Below are positions 1 through 7,805 of a DNA stretch of 42,568 nt, piece by piece. The DNA lies in assembly GCA_002928965.1 (NCBI GenBank), contig PERU01000031.1, positions 1 to 42,568 of the forward strand, read 5' to 3'. Made by a program: the position numbers and the translations under genes. The notes beneath the pieces were generated by a model, which was not told the origin of the DNA, made no database searches, and saw nothing but the letters and a program-made list of their open reading frames with translations. Origin of the DNA: Methylomonas sp. Its GTDB lineage: Bacteria > Pseudomonadota > Gammaproteobacteria > Methylococcales > Methylomonadaceae. Each line of letters begins with the position of its first letter. Position 1 is the first letter of the stretch.

Positions 1-31
1 CCAACGCCATTTGAATTAATGGTCTTGCCAT
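1..31 (-). CDS. hxlA: Hexulose-6-phosphate synthase, first ten codons only (partial)
   Basis: Reading leftwards from an ATG at 31 gives MARPLIQMAL before the window ends. This is the N-terminus typical of methanotroph 3-hexulose-6-phosphate synthase, which condenses formaldehyde with ribulose 5-phosphate in the ribulose monophosphate pathway. A GGAG ribosome-binding motif lies about nine bases upstream (41-44), supporting a real start. Only ten residues are visible, so the identification rests on the match to the family's start and on the methylotrophic context (PQQ genes in the same window). No catalytic residue is inside the window. Confidence 0.65.
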   Translation of the reverse strand, partial: MARPLIQMAL

Positions 32-225
32 GTGATGTGCTCCGATTGTTACAGTTGTAGTTATAAGGACCGCTCATCAACAACAGATACTGTACATACA
101 ATGCAAGTAGCAATCCTGTTAATGGGCAATAAAAAAGCTGGCAGCAACTCTAAATCAGAACGAGGTGCCCTGTCAATTGAAAGCCTGCCATTTCAACGCT
201 AAATTTCATTTTTAGACCTGGTTTT

Positions 226-810
226 TTAGTTTTCACCATTTAAACCCAGCCAAGGTGTGTAAAGACCCTCTACATTCACCCCAAACATATCCAATATTCG
301 CCCAACACCCTCATTCACCATTCCCATCAGTGAATCGGATTTATTATAAAACGCCGGCATCGGGGGGAAAATGATACCACCCATTTCGGTCACCGCTGCC
401 ATATTACGAATATGCGCCAAATTTAACGGCGTCTCCCGCGGCACCAACACTGTTTTACGCCGCTCTTTAAGTGCCACATCGGCAGAACGCGAAATCAGAT
501 TATCGCCAAACCCATGAGCTATCGCCGCCAAAGTTTTCATGGAACACGGCGCCACCACCACGCCTTCAGTCTTAAATGATCCGCTGGCAATACACGAAGC
601 AATATCATTAATGCCGTGCGTCACATCCGCCAACTGGTATAACGTGGCTCTATCCATATCCAGCTCGTATTTCAGATTGACCAAACCAGCCGACGAAATC
701 ACCAGATGCGCCTCCCAATCCGGCAAATCCTTCAATATCTGCAGCATGCGCACACCGTAAATCGCCCCGGTGGCACCAGTCATGGCAATGACCAGTCGCT
801 TTTTATTCAT
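226..810 (-). CDS. ubiX: Flavin prenyltransferase UbiX
   Basis: UbiX attaches a dimethylallyl group to FMN, making the prenylated flavin used by the decarboxylase UbiD in ubiquinone synthesis. The 194-residue product has the usual family length. It opens with the nucleotide-binding strand and loop TGATGAIYGVRML (residues 11-23), followed by the conserved SSAG stretch (about 39-42), a CSMKTLAAIAHG segment near residue 89 and the VLVPRETPL motif near 121, all hallmarks of the UbiX/Pad1 flavoprotein fold. It starts 15 bases past the stop of the proline iminopeptidase gene, so the two may be cotranscribed. The partner ubiD is not in the window. About 195 non-coding bases separate it from the downstream hexulose-phosphate synthase start. 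Confidence 0.93.
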   Translation of the reverse strand: MNKKRLVIAMTGATGAIYGVRMLQILKDLPDWEAHLVISSAGLVNLKYELDMDRATLYQLADVTHGINDIASCIASGSFKTEGVVVAPCSMKTLAAIAHGFGDNLISRSADVALKERRKTVLVPRETPLNLAHIRNMAAVTEMGGIIFPPMPAFYNKSDSLMGMVNEGVGRILDMFGVNVEGLYTPWLGLNGEN

Positions 811-825
811 GCTTAATTCCTTGGT

Positions 826-1770
826 TTAAGCCAGTAATTTGGCCATTCTATCCGCCGCATCCACCAAGGCATCGACCATTTCCTCGCCTTTGGCGACATG
901 GCCGGAATTTGGCAATACACTGTACTCCGCCTGCGGCAACGCTTGATGCAATCGCCAACCCGCCTCCAACGGACAGGTCAGATCATTTTGGCCGTGGATA
1001 ATCATAGTGGGAATATGTTGCAGCATGGCACAATTTTGCAAAATCTGATTTTCCGCTATGAAATAACCATTGCGAGCATAGTGCAGCTCCATTTGCACCT
1101 GCTTGACAGCCGACTCATCAATTAGCGGCTCACCCAACACAAAATCTGCGCCCAAGGCCACCTGCCCACCCCACACCTGCCACTGCCATGCCGCTTGTTC
1201 GGCAACGTGTTGATCACTCCCAAACACCGCATCACACAAACTAGATAAAACCTGATCATTCGCTTGAGCCTGCACCACATCCAGCAACGCCTGCCAGCGT
1301 TCAGGATAAATCCGACTGACACCCTCCTGCAAAAACCAGTGCATGTCTGCCTGTCGCGCCAGAAACACCCCGCGCAAGATCATCGCCGACACCCGCTGCG
1401 GAAACTGCTGGGCATACAACAGCGCCAGCGTCCCACCCCAGGAACCACCAAATAACAACCATTGCTCAATGCGCAATTGCTGCCTGATACGCTCCATATC
1501 AGCCAGCAAATCCTGCGTCGTGTTGCCGGTTAATTCGCCAAAGGGTTTTGACTGGCCGCAACCACGCTGATCCAGCAAGATGATGTGATACCGCTCAGGA
1601 TCGAAAAAGCGCCGGTGATCCGGCTTGGTACCGGAGCAGGGCCCGCCGTGCAAAAAAATCACCGGAATCCCGGCAGGGTTGCCCGATTGCTCAACATAGA
1701 CCTGATGCACACCGCCGGCTTCCAGAAAAAACGTGTGAAATGGAGAAATTTCCGGGTAAAGTGCTTTCAA
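826..1770 (-). CDS. pip: Proline iminopeptidase (alpha/beta hydrolase)
   Basis: Releases N-terminal proline from peptides in the cytoplasm (peptidase family S33). The 314-residue product matches the family length and starts with the typical LYPEISPF segment. HGGPCSG (41-47) forms the oxyanion region, GGSWGG (108-113) carries the nucleophile Ser110, HGQNDLTCP holds the likely acid Asp, and NSGHVAKGEE near the C-terminus carries the catalytic His. The start is a TTG at 1770; no ATG fits the family start better. TTG overlaps the stop of the upstream toxin gene (TTGA), so translation is probably coupled to the toxin-antitoxin pair, an odd arrangement for a housekeeping peptidase. Confidence 0.92.
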   Translation of the reverse strand: MKALYPEISPFHTFFLEAGGVHQVYVEQSGNPAGIPVIFLHGGPCSGTKPDHRRFFDPERYHIILLDQRGCGQSKPFGELTGNTTQDLLADMERIRQQLRIEQWLLFGGSWGGTLALLYAQQFPQRVSAMILRGVFLARQADMHWFLQEGVSRIYPERWQALLDVVQAQANDQVLSSLCDAVFGSDQHVAEQAAWQWQVWGGQVALGADFVLGEPLIDESAVKQVQMELHYARNGYFIAENQILQNCAMLQHIPTMIIHGQNDLTCPLEAGWRLHQALPQAEYSVLPNSGHVAKGEEMVDALVDAADRMAKLLA

Positions 1771-2102
1771 ATTCCACCACCTAACATGCGCTCTAATAGC
1801 AAATCTTCAAGGTTCCGACGTGCATCAAGCACAGCTAACACGCGCACATCATTTTCATTAATTTTGTATATGATTCGCCAATGGGAAATCAGTAACTCCC
1901 TATACTGGAACACACCTTGCGCCTGTAATTCCAGCACCATTCGCCCTCTTTCCGCCAACAGATCAAGCTTAAACACCTTTACTTTTATTTCATCCAGCAG
2001 CGAAGCGGCGGCATTAGGACTGCGAATTTTTAGGTATAGCACCACCTGTCGAAGATCGTTGCGAGCGGTGTTAGTCCATTGAACTCGACGCAATTGGGTC
2101 AT
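1767..2102 (-). CDS. RelE/ParE-family toxin
   Basis: A 111-residue protein with the RelE/ParE toxin pattern: N-terminal VQWTNTARNDLRQVVLYL helix, a central helix with SPNAAASLLDEI, then strands including YRELLISHWRIIYKI and VRVLAVLDARR. Such toxins are mRNA interferases (RelE) or gyrase poisons (ParE); which activity this one has cannot be told from the sequence. The ATG overlaps the antitoxin stop by one base (TAATG), the usual antitoxin-first order of a type II pair. Its own stop overlaps the TTG start of pip. The family is clear from length, context and strand pattern; the target is not. Confidence 0.85.
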   Translation of the reverse strand: MTQLRRVQWTNTARNDLRQVVLYLKIRSPNAAASLLDEIKVKVFKLDLLAERGRMVLELQAQGVFQYRELLISHWRIIYKINENDVRVLAVLDARRNLEDLLLERMLGGGI

Positions 2103-2374
2103 TATTCAGCTAGCAAGTCATCCATTTCGCGAAACACATCCTGCTGATCCAATAGATCAGCATTACGAATATCGTCTTCACTTTGAGCCAGCAACTTCAA
2201 CAAACTCAGCGCATTACGCATATTTTCATAGCTTTGAGCATCTTGCAAAACCCCGCGCGGCTCGCCATTCTGGGTAATAACAATAGGCCTCTGAGTTTGA
2301 TTTATTTGCTGCAAAAGCTCTGCGGAGTGCGCCTTTAAATAACTCACTGGTTTAATATCAGTTACCAGATTCAT
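2102..2374 (-). CDS. Phd/YefM-family antitoxin
   Basis: A 90-residue antitoxin partnered with the adjacent RelE/ParE-type toxin. The segment DIKPVSYLKAHSAELLQQI followed by PIVITQNGEPRGVL is the Phd/YefM DNA-binding fold, and the acidic C-terminal helix (QQDVFREMDDLLAE) is the usual toxin-binding tail. The frame stays open to a TTG at 2395, but the ATG at 2374 is preferred: a GAGGG ribosome-binding motif sits seven bases before it, and family members start with a short segment before DIKPVSYLK. The antitoxin probably represses its own promoter through the palindrome just upstream. Confidence 0.87.
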   Translation of the reverse strand: MNLVTDIKPVSYLKAHSAELLQQINQTQRPIVITQNGEPRGVLQDAQSYENMRNALSLLKLLAQSEDDIRNADLLDQQDVFREMDDLLAE

Positions 2375-2390
2375 TGAAAACCCTCGTGCC

Positions 2391-2415
2391 ACCAAATTTG
2401 GTACTTAGTATAGCA
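2391..2415 (-). promoter_or_regulatory. Toxin-antitoxin promoter with palindromic operator
   Basis: Just upstream of the antitoxin start there is an extended -10 promoter on the minus strand, TGC followed by TATACT (2415-2407); no good -35 was seen. Directly downstream is the perfect 12-base palindrome ACCAAATTTGGT (2391-2402), between the -10 and the ribosome-binding site. That is where a Phd/YefM antitoxin would be expected to bind for autorepression. The palindrome is seen; operator function is inferred. Confidence 0.5.
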
Positions 2416-2434
2416 CTAACAAAAACGTAGACAT

Positions 2435-2467
2435 AAAAAAAGGGAGGGCTTTCGCCCTCCCTTTTTT
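2435..2467 (-). terminator. Strong bidirectional terminator
   Basis: A perfect 8-base-pair stem GGGAGGGC/GCCCTCCC (2442-2449 and 2454-2461) with a TTTC loop is flanked by A-runs on one side and T-runs on the other, so it can work on both strands. It sits 20 bases after the stop of the outer-membrane protein gene (minus strand) and insulates it from the toxin-antitoxin promoter. Confidence 0.92.
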
Positions 2468-2487
2468 GTCACTAAGCAGCTAACAAA

Positions 2488-3396
2488 TTAGAATTTGAAA
2501 CCTAAATAACCACCAGCACTGAACCCATTATTTGGCGTACCGTCGATTTTGCTGGTCATGTAGTGGTAGCGAGTGTCCGCACCCAATACGATACCACGGT
2601 ACAATTCATACTCCGCACCGGCACCGAAGTTCATACCAGCGTTCAAAACAGAAACCGCGTTGGATGGGACACCCAGAATATTCACATCCAAGCCCACAGG
2701 AATCAACCAAGGACGGAATTTGCTGCCATGCATAAATTTGATTTTAGGCGATGCGTTAATTCTCAGACGCGCATCGGTTGATGTACCATTTTCACCATTG
2801 AGAGCGATAGTCGCAGGATTCCCGGAAGTTCCAACTGCTGTCAAAGTACCATTAGTCAATGTATTAGCGCCGGTACCGAACTGAGAGTATTCAAAACCAA
2901 ACTCAATCGCAAACGAAGTCCCATCCATCAAGCCGAACAGGTCATTGTTAACATTGAAGTCAAACGCACCACCAAAGTAGTAACCTTGGTCGTTAGTGTT
3001 ATTCGACAGCAAACCACCATCAGTCAAAGGATTGCCATTAGAACGAGCATGATCAAGATCTATCCAACCACCACGAACTGCCACCAAATCATCTTTAGAC
3101 TCTGAAGCTGCAGGCGCTGCTTTCATAGACGCCATCCAGTTATCCAACTCTTGAACTTTAGCCGATTCGGTGGACGCTTGTGCTGTAGAACCTTTAACGC
3201 GGCTTAATTCGGCTTGCATGGCGGCCATTTGCGCAGCCATTTGTTCCATTTGAGATTCCAGCGCTTCAGTTTTTCTAGCCGCTGCATCCGCAACGCGCTC
3301 TGCTTTGCTGTCTGCTGCTTGCACAGGGGCAACCAAAGCCATTGATAAAGTCGCTGCGGCGATGCCTAGCGCTAATTGAGTTTTATTAAAAGTCAT
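2488..3396 (-). CDS. Outer-membrane beta-barrel protein with N-terminal coiled coil
   Basis: I do not recognise a named family. The 302-residue product begins with a clear Sec signal peptide (hydrophobic stretch about 8-22, cleavage after VQAA near residue 28). Residues about 30-68 form a Met/Ala-rich coiled coil (KTEALESQMEQMAAQMAAMQ), followed by a linker rich in Ala and Ser. From about residue 105 the sequence alternates like a beta-barrel (GGWIDLDHA, YYFGGAFDFNV, FAIEFGFEYSQF, GAGAEYELYRGIVLGAD) and ends in GGYLGFKF, with the terminal Phe recognised by the barrel-assembly machinery. It stands alone, with its own promoter and terminator. A porin-like or structural barrel anchored by the coiled coil is plausible; substrate unknown. 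Confidence 0.75.
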   Translation of the reverse strand: MTFNKTQLALGIAAATLSMALVAPVQAADSKAERVADAAARKTEALESQMEQMAAQMAAMQAELSRVKGSTAQASTESAKVQELDNWMASMKAAPAASESKDDLVAVRGGWIDLDHARSNGNPLTDGGLLSNNTNDQGYYFGGAFDFNVNNDLFGLMDGTSFAIEFGFEYSQFGTGANTLTNGTLTAVGTSGNPATIALNGENGTSTDARLRINASPKIKFMHGSKFRPWLIPVGLDVNILGVPSNAVSVLNAGMNFGAGAEYELYRGIVLGADTRYHYMTSKIDGTPNNGFSAGGYLGFKF

Positions 3397-3475
3397 TGTC
3401 GTTCCCCCAAGGGTTATTGTTGTTAGACAGCCTGAATTTTGCTTTATTGCAACACAGCATTTTTACACGTAGGCA

Positions 3476-3504
3476 ATAATAGCAGCAGTTTCCCATCCTT
3501 ACAA
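3476..3504 (-). promoter_or_regulatory. Sigma-70 promoter of the outer-membrane protein gene
   Basis: On the minus strand, TTGTAA (3504-3499), a 17-base spacer and TATTAT (3481-3476), with TGC immediately before the -10 (extended -10). Predicted transcription start is near 3469, leaving a leader of about 73 bases that ends in a GGGGGA ribosome-binding motif eight bases before the ATG at 3396. The match and spacing suggest strong expression. Confidence 0.6.
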
Positions 3505-3768
3505 GTTTTACCCTTATTTTTTTTTATTTAAAAAATTCATTATTTTCAATATGATACACACATATCATAAAGCCATTTCATCGCATGTTAAAAATAAACA
3601 ACATTTAGTTTGAAATTGGCACAAGCAAATATAAATAATCGCTAATGCACTAAAACAAGGCAAATTCCGGGTGTTAATTCGCCAAAATGGGGCAGGTATA
3701 AGGCTTGCAACGCGGCATGGATGCGCATTTCGTGTTAATTTGTCATCATCTCAAACAGCGCTTTTCAA
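3505..3768. other. AT-rich divergent intergenic region
   Basis: With the promoter at 3476-3504 this forms a 372-base gap between divergent genes. It is AT-rich around 3510-3660 with long T and A runs, and no open frame of coding character was seen. It must hold the thiO promoter, but no convincing -35/-10 pair was found; TATAAG at 3697-3702 is a possible -10 with a poor -35. Confidence 0.5.
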
Positions 3769-4863
3769 ATGACTTTAAACACAGACATTCTGATCATCGG
3801 CGGCGGCATCAGCGGCTTGTTAACCGCTCGTGAATTTCGCCTGGCCGGCCTGGACGTTACCCTCATCGACAAATCCCAGCTAGGCAGGGAAGCCTCGTGG
3901 GCCGGTGGCGGCATATTGCTACCGATTTATCCCTGGCGACAAGCAGAAGCCATTTCCGATTTGGTTATCGCCAGCTTGCAAAGCTACCCCTCACTCAGTC
4001 GCGAGTTACACCAATCCACTGGCATAGATCCGGAATGGCAACCCTGCGGCATGCTGATTTGTAAAAACCCCGATTATGAATCGGCTATAAACTGGTGCAA
4101 GACCCGTGTTATCGATTATCAAGACCCGCCTTCAGCACTATTGAAGGACCTGAATACCCTGTGCGAACAACCTTTGTGGCTGCCCAACATCGCCCAAGCC
4201 CGCAATCCGCGGTTATTAAAATCATTAAAAATGTATTTACTGCAGAATGGCGTGCGCTTTATTGAACATGCCGACATCACGGGTGTTGACATTGATAAGC
4301 AAACATTAACCGCCATACGAACCAACGCAGGTAGCTTTTCGGCCATGCAAACCATACTTTGCGCCGGCGCCTGGACCGCTGATTTTTTGAGGTGCTGGCT
4401 TCCAGAGTCATCGGTGCAATTACCCATCCAGCCGGTGCGCGGCCAAATGTTGCTGTTCGACGCCACGCCTGAAACACTTAACCTTATGATACTGGATGGT
4501 GACCATTACCTGATTCCGCGCCGCGACGGCAAAATTCTGGCGGGCAGCACCGTAGAACAAGCCGGTTTTGACAAAACCACCACGGCAGAAGCCCGCGACA
4601 AGCTGTATACATTCGCCACCCAATTGCTACCCGATTTACTGAATTATCCTGTCTGCGCGCACTGGGCCGGCTTACGACCCGGCACGCCGGATGGCGTACC
4701 TTTTATCGGCTTCCATCCCGATGTAAAAAACCTGAGCATCAACGCCGGCCATTTCCGCAATGGGCTGGTGATGGGGCCAGCATCGGCAAAATTGCTCGCT
4801 GATTTGATATTACAGAGAACACCCACCCTGAATCCAGCCACTTACGCTTTGCATCGCAGTTAA
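3769..4863 (+). CDS. thiO: Glycine oxidase ThiO (FAD-dependent)
   Basis: ThiO oxidises glycine to iminoacetate (dehydroglycine) for the thiazole ring of thiamine. The 364-residue protein starts with the Rossmann dinucleotide-binding motif GGGISG (11-16) and a second-strand Asp (LIDK, about 33). The GREASWAGGGILLP stretch near residue 40 is characteristic of glycine/D-amino-acid oxidases of this group. VRGQMLLF near 220, YLIPRRDGKILAGST near 245 and the C-terminal GLRPGTPDGVPFIG with GHFRNGLVMGPAS complete the DAO fold. It stands alone; other thi genes are not in the window. An alternative substrate among DAO-family amines cannot be excluded. Confidence 0.88.
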   Translation: MTLNTDILIIGGGISGLLTAREFRLAGLDVTLIDKSQLGREASWAGGGILLPIYPWRQAEAISDLVIASLQSYPSLSRELHQSTGIDPEWQPCGMLICKNPDYESAINWCKTRVIDYQDPPSALLKDLNTLCEQPLWLPNIAQARNPRLLKSLKMYLLQNGVRFIEHADITGVDIDKQTLTAIRTNAGSFSAMQTILCAGAWTADFLRCWLPESSVQLPIQPVRGQMLLFDATPETLNLMILDGDHYLIPRRDGKILAGSTVEQAGFDKTTTAEARDKLYTFATQLLPDLLNYPVCAHWAGLRPGTPDGVPFIGFHPDVKNLSINAGHFRNGLVMGPASAKLLADLILQRTPTLNPATYALHRS

Positions 4864-4933
4864 TAACCCGATGTCCATTTAGGATTTGGTTGCAATTAAC
4901 GCCCGGAAATTCTGGTCTTACCAACGCACGCTT

Positions 4934-4990
4934 TACTCTCCCCACTTCGACAAAGAGGGGCTGGGGGGGATTCTTCAAATCCCCCCCTTT
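4934..4990. repeat. GC-rich dispersed palindromic repeat, copy 1
   Basis: An imperfect hairpin around 4940-4960 is followed by a 10-base-pair perfect stem GGGGGGGATT/AATCCCCCCC (4963-4972 and 4978-4987). The arrangement, a run ending in CAAAGAGGGG then TGGGGG and ATCCCCC, is shared in opposite orientation with 18547-18624, so both belong to one repeat family. The nearest stops are the thiO stop at 4863 and the start of the adjoining inverted-repeat element at 4992. Confidence 0.75.
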
Positions 4991-4991
4991 A

Positions 4992-5132
4992 GAGGGTGTC
5001 GTAAAAGCCCCTCTCCTCGCGGGAGAGGGCTGGGGTGAGGGGAATATACAATACAAACAGCTGATTTATATGCCCTCATCCTAACCTTCTCCCGATGGGA
5101 GAAGGAACTGTTTCGACTTTTACGACAGCCTC
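4992..5132. mobile_element. Small non-coding element with terminal inverted repeats (MITE-like)
   Basis: The ends are inverted repeats of 16 bases matching at 15: GAGGGTGTCGTAAAAG (4992-5007) against CTTTTACGACAGCCTC (5117-5132). Inside there are two further hairpins with CTCTCC/GGAGAG-like and CTTCTCCC/GGGAGAAG arms. TTTA occurs immediately before the left end (4988-4991) and one base after the right end (5134-5137), a possible 4-base target duplication. No protein of its own is visible. This is the structure of a miniature inverted-repeat element; the mobilising transposase is not in the window. Confidence 0.65.
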
Positions 5133-5356
5133 CTTTATGACCTGGAGGTAGTTATTCAAAGGAGGACATTGTTTTTGGCGAAATCCTTACTCGGTCCGGA
5201 CTGGGTTTACCGATGCGAGATACCCTTCAACAGGCCAATAGCAACAGGCATCACGGCGAACGGCCTGTAAAAGACGGGGTTGTAATTTTGGCTTGCGCCT
5301 AAACCAGCCTATCGGGTTACACTTCGTTAACCCAACCAAAATCTTACCAAAACGTC
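5133..5356. other. Intergenic region upstream of pyrD
   Basis: No open frame of coding character. Contains GGAGG-like motifs at 5142-5146 and 5161-5165 that precede no usable start, and a small inverted repeat GGGTTA/TAACCC near 5313-5332 just before pyrD. A promoter for pyrD must lie here or in the element to the left, but I could not identify it. Confidence 0.4.
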
Positions 5357-6370
5357 ATGAATATTTACCCCGTATTACGTCCTCTGTTATTTAGTCTGGA
5401 TCCGGAAACCGCGCATAACGTCACCTTAATTGCTCTGAAACTGGCCGAACAAACCGGGCTAGCCGGCCTGAATCGAGCGCAATCAAGCGATAAACCGGTT
5501 ACGGTGATGGGCCTGAATTTTAAAAACCCGCTGGGCTTGGCTGCCGGACTGGATAAAAACGGCGATTATATTGATGCGCTGGCAGCACTGGGCTTTGGTT
5601 TTATCGAAATCGGCACCGTCACCCCTCGCCCACAACTCGGCAATCCTAAGCCTCGGCTGTTTCGCTTGCCGGAACACGAAGCCATCATCAATAGAATGGG
5701 CTTTAACAACCAGGGCATTGATCATTTGCTGCAACAAGTTACCCGCTGTAAATACCAAGGCATTTTGGGTATCAATATCGGCAAAAACGCTGATACACCA
5801 CTGGAAAACGCGACAGCAGATTATCTGATTGGTTTACGAAAAAGTTATCTGCCAGCCAGCTATATCACCATCAACATTTCCTCGCCCAATACCAAAAACC
5901 TGCGGCAGTTACAGCAGGGCGATGAAATAAAATATTTACTGGAAGCCCTGAAACAGGAACAACTGAAATTACAAGCCGAACACGGCAAATACACCCCACT
6001 GGCCGTAAAAATTGCGCCCGATTTAACGCCCGAAGAAGTTCTTCATATTGCTGATTTGCTTGTTGGTTTCGGCATTGATGGTGTAATTGCCACCAATACC
6101 ACCATCGCCCGCGACCAAGTGCAAGGCCATCCTTTTGGTAATGAAGCCGGTGGCCTGAGCGGCGCACCGGTTAAAGACAGCTCAACCGCCGTCGTCAAAG
6201 CGTTGTCGACAGCATTAAACGGCAAATTACCGATTATCGCCGCTGGCGGCATTTTGAGTGGCGAGGACGCGCTGCAGAAAATCCAGGCAGGAGCCAGTTT
6301 GGTACAAATTTACAGTGGACTGATTTATAAAGGACCGCAATTGCTGGAAGATATTTTGGAAAAGTTTTAA
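5357..6370 (+). CDS. pyrD: Dihydroorotate dehydrogenase (quinone), class 2
   Basis: Oxidises dihydroorotate to orotate in pyrimidine synthesis and passes electrons to membrane quinones. The 337-residue length and N-terminal extension ([18 protein letters not shown], an amphipathic membrane-association helix) mark class 2. Conserved stretches are [13 protein letters not shown] (about 57-69), [15 protein letters not shown] with [10 protein letters not shown] (about 80-104), NRMGFNN, the catalytic-loop [11 protein letters not shown] (about 173-183, with the class 2 Ser), VKIAPDL and the C-terminal IIAAGGI with [11 protein letters not shown] for FMN phosphate binding. It stands alone between the repeat region and a convergent HD-GYP gene. 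Confidence 0.96.
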   Translation: MNIYPVLRPLLFSLDPETAHNVTLIALKLAEQTGLAGLNRAQSSDKPVTVMGLNFKNPLGLAAGLDKNGDYIDALAALGFGFIEIGTVTPRPQLGNPKPRLFRLPEHEAIINRMGFNNQGIDHLLQQVTRCKYQGILGINIGKNADTPLENATADYLIGLRKSYLPASYITINISSPNTKNLRQLQQGDEIKYLLEALKQEQLKLQAEHGKYTPLAVKIAPDLTPEEVLHIADLLVGFGIDGVIATNTTIARDQVQGHPFGNEAGGLSGAPVKDSSTAVVKALSTALNGKLPIIAAGGILSGEDALQKIQAGASLVQIYSGLIYKGPQLLEDILEKF

Positions 6371-6408
6371 CCTAAATTCAGCCTCATGTAGGCTTGACTG
6401 AGCAACGC

Positions 6409-6438
6409 GAAGCCCAACAACATCAAATTTTGGGCTTC
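6409..6438. terminator. Possible bidirectional terminator hairpin
   Basis: A perfect 9-base-pair inverted repeat GAAGCCCAA/TTGGGCTTC (6409-6417 and 6430-6438) with a 12-base loop, lying between the convergent ends of pyrD and the HD-GYP gene. There is no clear T-run, so intrinsic termination is uncertain. Confidence 0.4.
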
Positions 6439-6463
6439 AGCCATTCGTCTTCAACCACCAGCA

Positions 6464-7744
6464 TTAAGCCTCAGGCTGCTTCCAGCTTTTTTGCAGTAGT
6501 CCGCTTTGATAATAGGCCAGCAGATCGATGCCGCAATCATCTGCGCGCATAGTCTTCTTAATGCCGAATTGCTGACCATCGACATTCAAACCCAGCAATG
6601 CCAAATCGGCGATGTAGTGATTGCAGGGTTGCTTGTTTTTATCCAGCAACATCAGAATTTTGGGCTTAAGTTTCGCTTTAGGATTGACCTCTATCACCAT
6701 TCCCACTTCACCACTGTTTAATTCCACCAGACTGCCCGCCGGGTAAATCCCCAGACACTCAATAAATTTCATGGTCAAGGCGGAATCCAGATGCCCCGAG
6801 GCAGAAGCCTCTGTCAAGATTCTAATGGCCTCCAGATGCGTTTGGCCTTTTTTATAGATGCGGTCGCTGCTGATGGCGTCGTAGGCGTCGGCAATCGCCA
6901 CAATGCGAGCATACGGGGGGATTTGTTCTGCTTTTAATTGCCTGGGATAGCCGTTGCCGTCCAGCCGCTCGTGATGGATGAATGCCACGTCAACAGCACC
7001 GGCATACATACCGTGCGTATCCATTAATATCTTCCAACCCTTGGTGGCGTGACTTTGCATTACCTTCAGCTCTTCCGGTGTCAAGCGGCCCGGTTTGTTC
7101 AAAATCTCCAGCGGCACCTGCATTTTGCCCATGTCATGCATCATGCCGCACAAACCCAGATTATTCAGCTCTTCTAGTGGCAGATTGATTTGCCGACCCA
7201 GTGCAATCGAAAAAATACACACATTCATGCTGTGCTGGGCGGTGTATTCGTCACGATTTTTCAATTGCGTCATCAACATTAACGCATCCGGCGCATTCAG
7301 CACGCTGTCCACACAATAAGCCACGGCTTTTTTGGCGGCCAGTGCGTTGATGGGCCGACCAAATTTCACATCCTCCATGAAGCTTTTGACCAGACTGCTG
7401 GTTTTGCCGTAGATGACCTCGGCTTTATGAATTTCCTGATTGAACGAGCCGCGTTTGGGTGGCGGTTGCACATGTGCCAGAAAATCCGGCGAATAAGCCG
7501 TGCTATGCGCCACATACTGCGGCACGCTGGTTTGCTTGGAGACATCGATAAATACAAATTCGCACTGCTTTTGCACCGCGTCGATGTCTGCCTGCGATTT
7601 GATTTCAAAGCCCTGAAACCAGAAATTGGTTTCCAGCCAGGGCCGATCCAGCTTGGAGACAAACATGCCGATTTTCAGATCGTTGACATCTATCTGAACC
7701 AATTCGACCGAATCAATCAGTAAATCGTTAATTCTGTTTTGCAT
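6464..7744 (-). CDS. HD-GYP domain protein, probable cyclic-di-GMP phosphodiesterase
   Basis: Residues about 15-125 match the DUF3391 module often found before HD-GYP domains (VNDLKIGMFVSKLDRPW at 20-36). The HD-GYP domain spans about 150-340: H171, the metal-binding HD pair at 203-204 in GMMHDMGK, and HHERLDGNGYP at 257-267 with the GYP signature intact. The residues needed for cyclic-di-GMP hydrolysis therefore look present. The frame stays open to a GTG at 7783, but the ATG at 7744 is preferred because GGGAGA lies about six bases before it. No receiver or sensor domain is visible, so the input signal is unknown. Single gene, convergent with pyrD. Confidence 0.9.
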   Translation of the reverse strand: MQNRINDLLIDSVELVQIDVNDLKIGMFVSKLDRPWLETNFWFQGFEIKSQADIDAVQKQCEFVFIDVSKQTSVPQYVAHSTAYSPDFLAHVQPPPKRGSFNQEIHKAEVIYGKTSSLVKSFMEDVKFGRPINALAAKKAVAYCVDSVLNAPDALMLMTQLKNRDEYTAQHSMNVCIFSIALGRQINLPLEELNNLGLCGMMHDMGKMQVPLEILNKPGRLTPEELKVMQSHATKGWKILMDTHGMYAGAVDVAFIHHERLDGNGYPRQLKAEQIPPYARIVAIADAYDAISSDRIYKKGQTHLEAIRILTEASASGHLDSALTMKFIECLGIYPAGSLVELNSGEVGMVIEVNPKAKLKPKILMLLDKNKQPCNHYIADLALLGLNVDGQQFGIKKTMRADDCGIDLLAYYQSGLLQKSWKQPEA

Positions 7745-7805
7745 AACCGTCTCCCGATTTCCCGCTGACAGCCTCCCTGGCACGCGGACGCCATAATAAC
7801 AGTCG

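Noticed and set aside
3695-3709. GG-N10-GC arrangement with TTGCA resembling a sigma-54 promoter before thiO
   Set aside because: The -24 half reads AGGTAT and matches the TGGCAC consensus at only half the positions; no activator site is visible, so it is likely chance.
4739-5084. Open frames on both strands across the thiO end and the repeat region
   Set aside because: They translate low-complexity G- and C-run repeats and the MITE-like element; no start signals and no family character.
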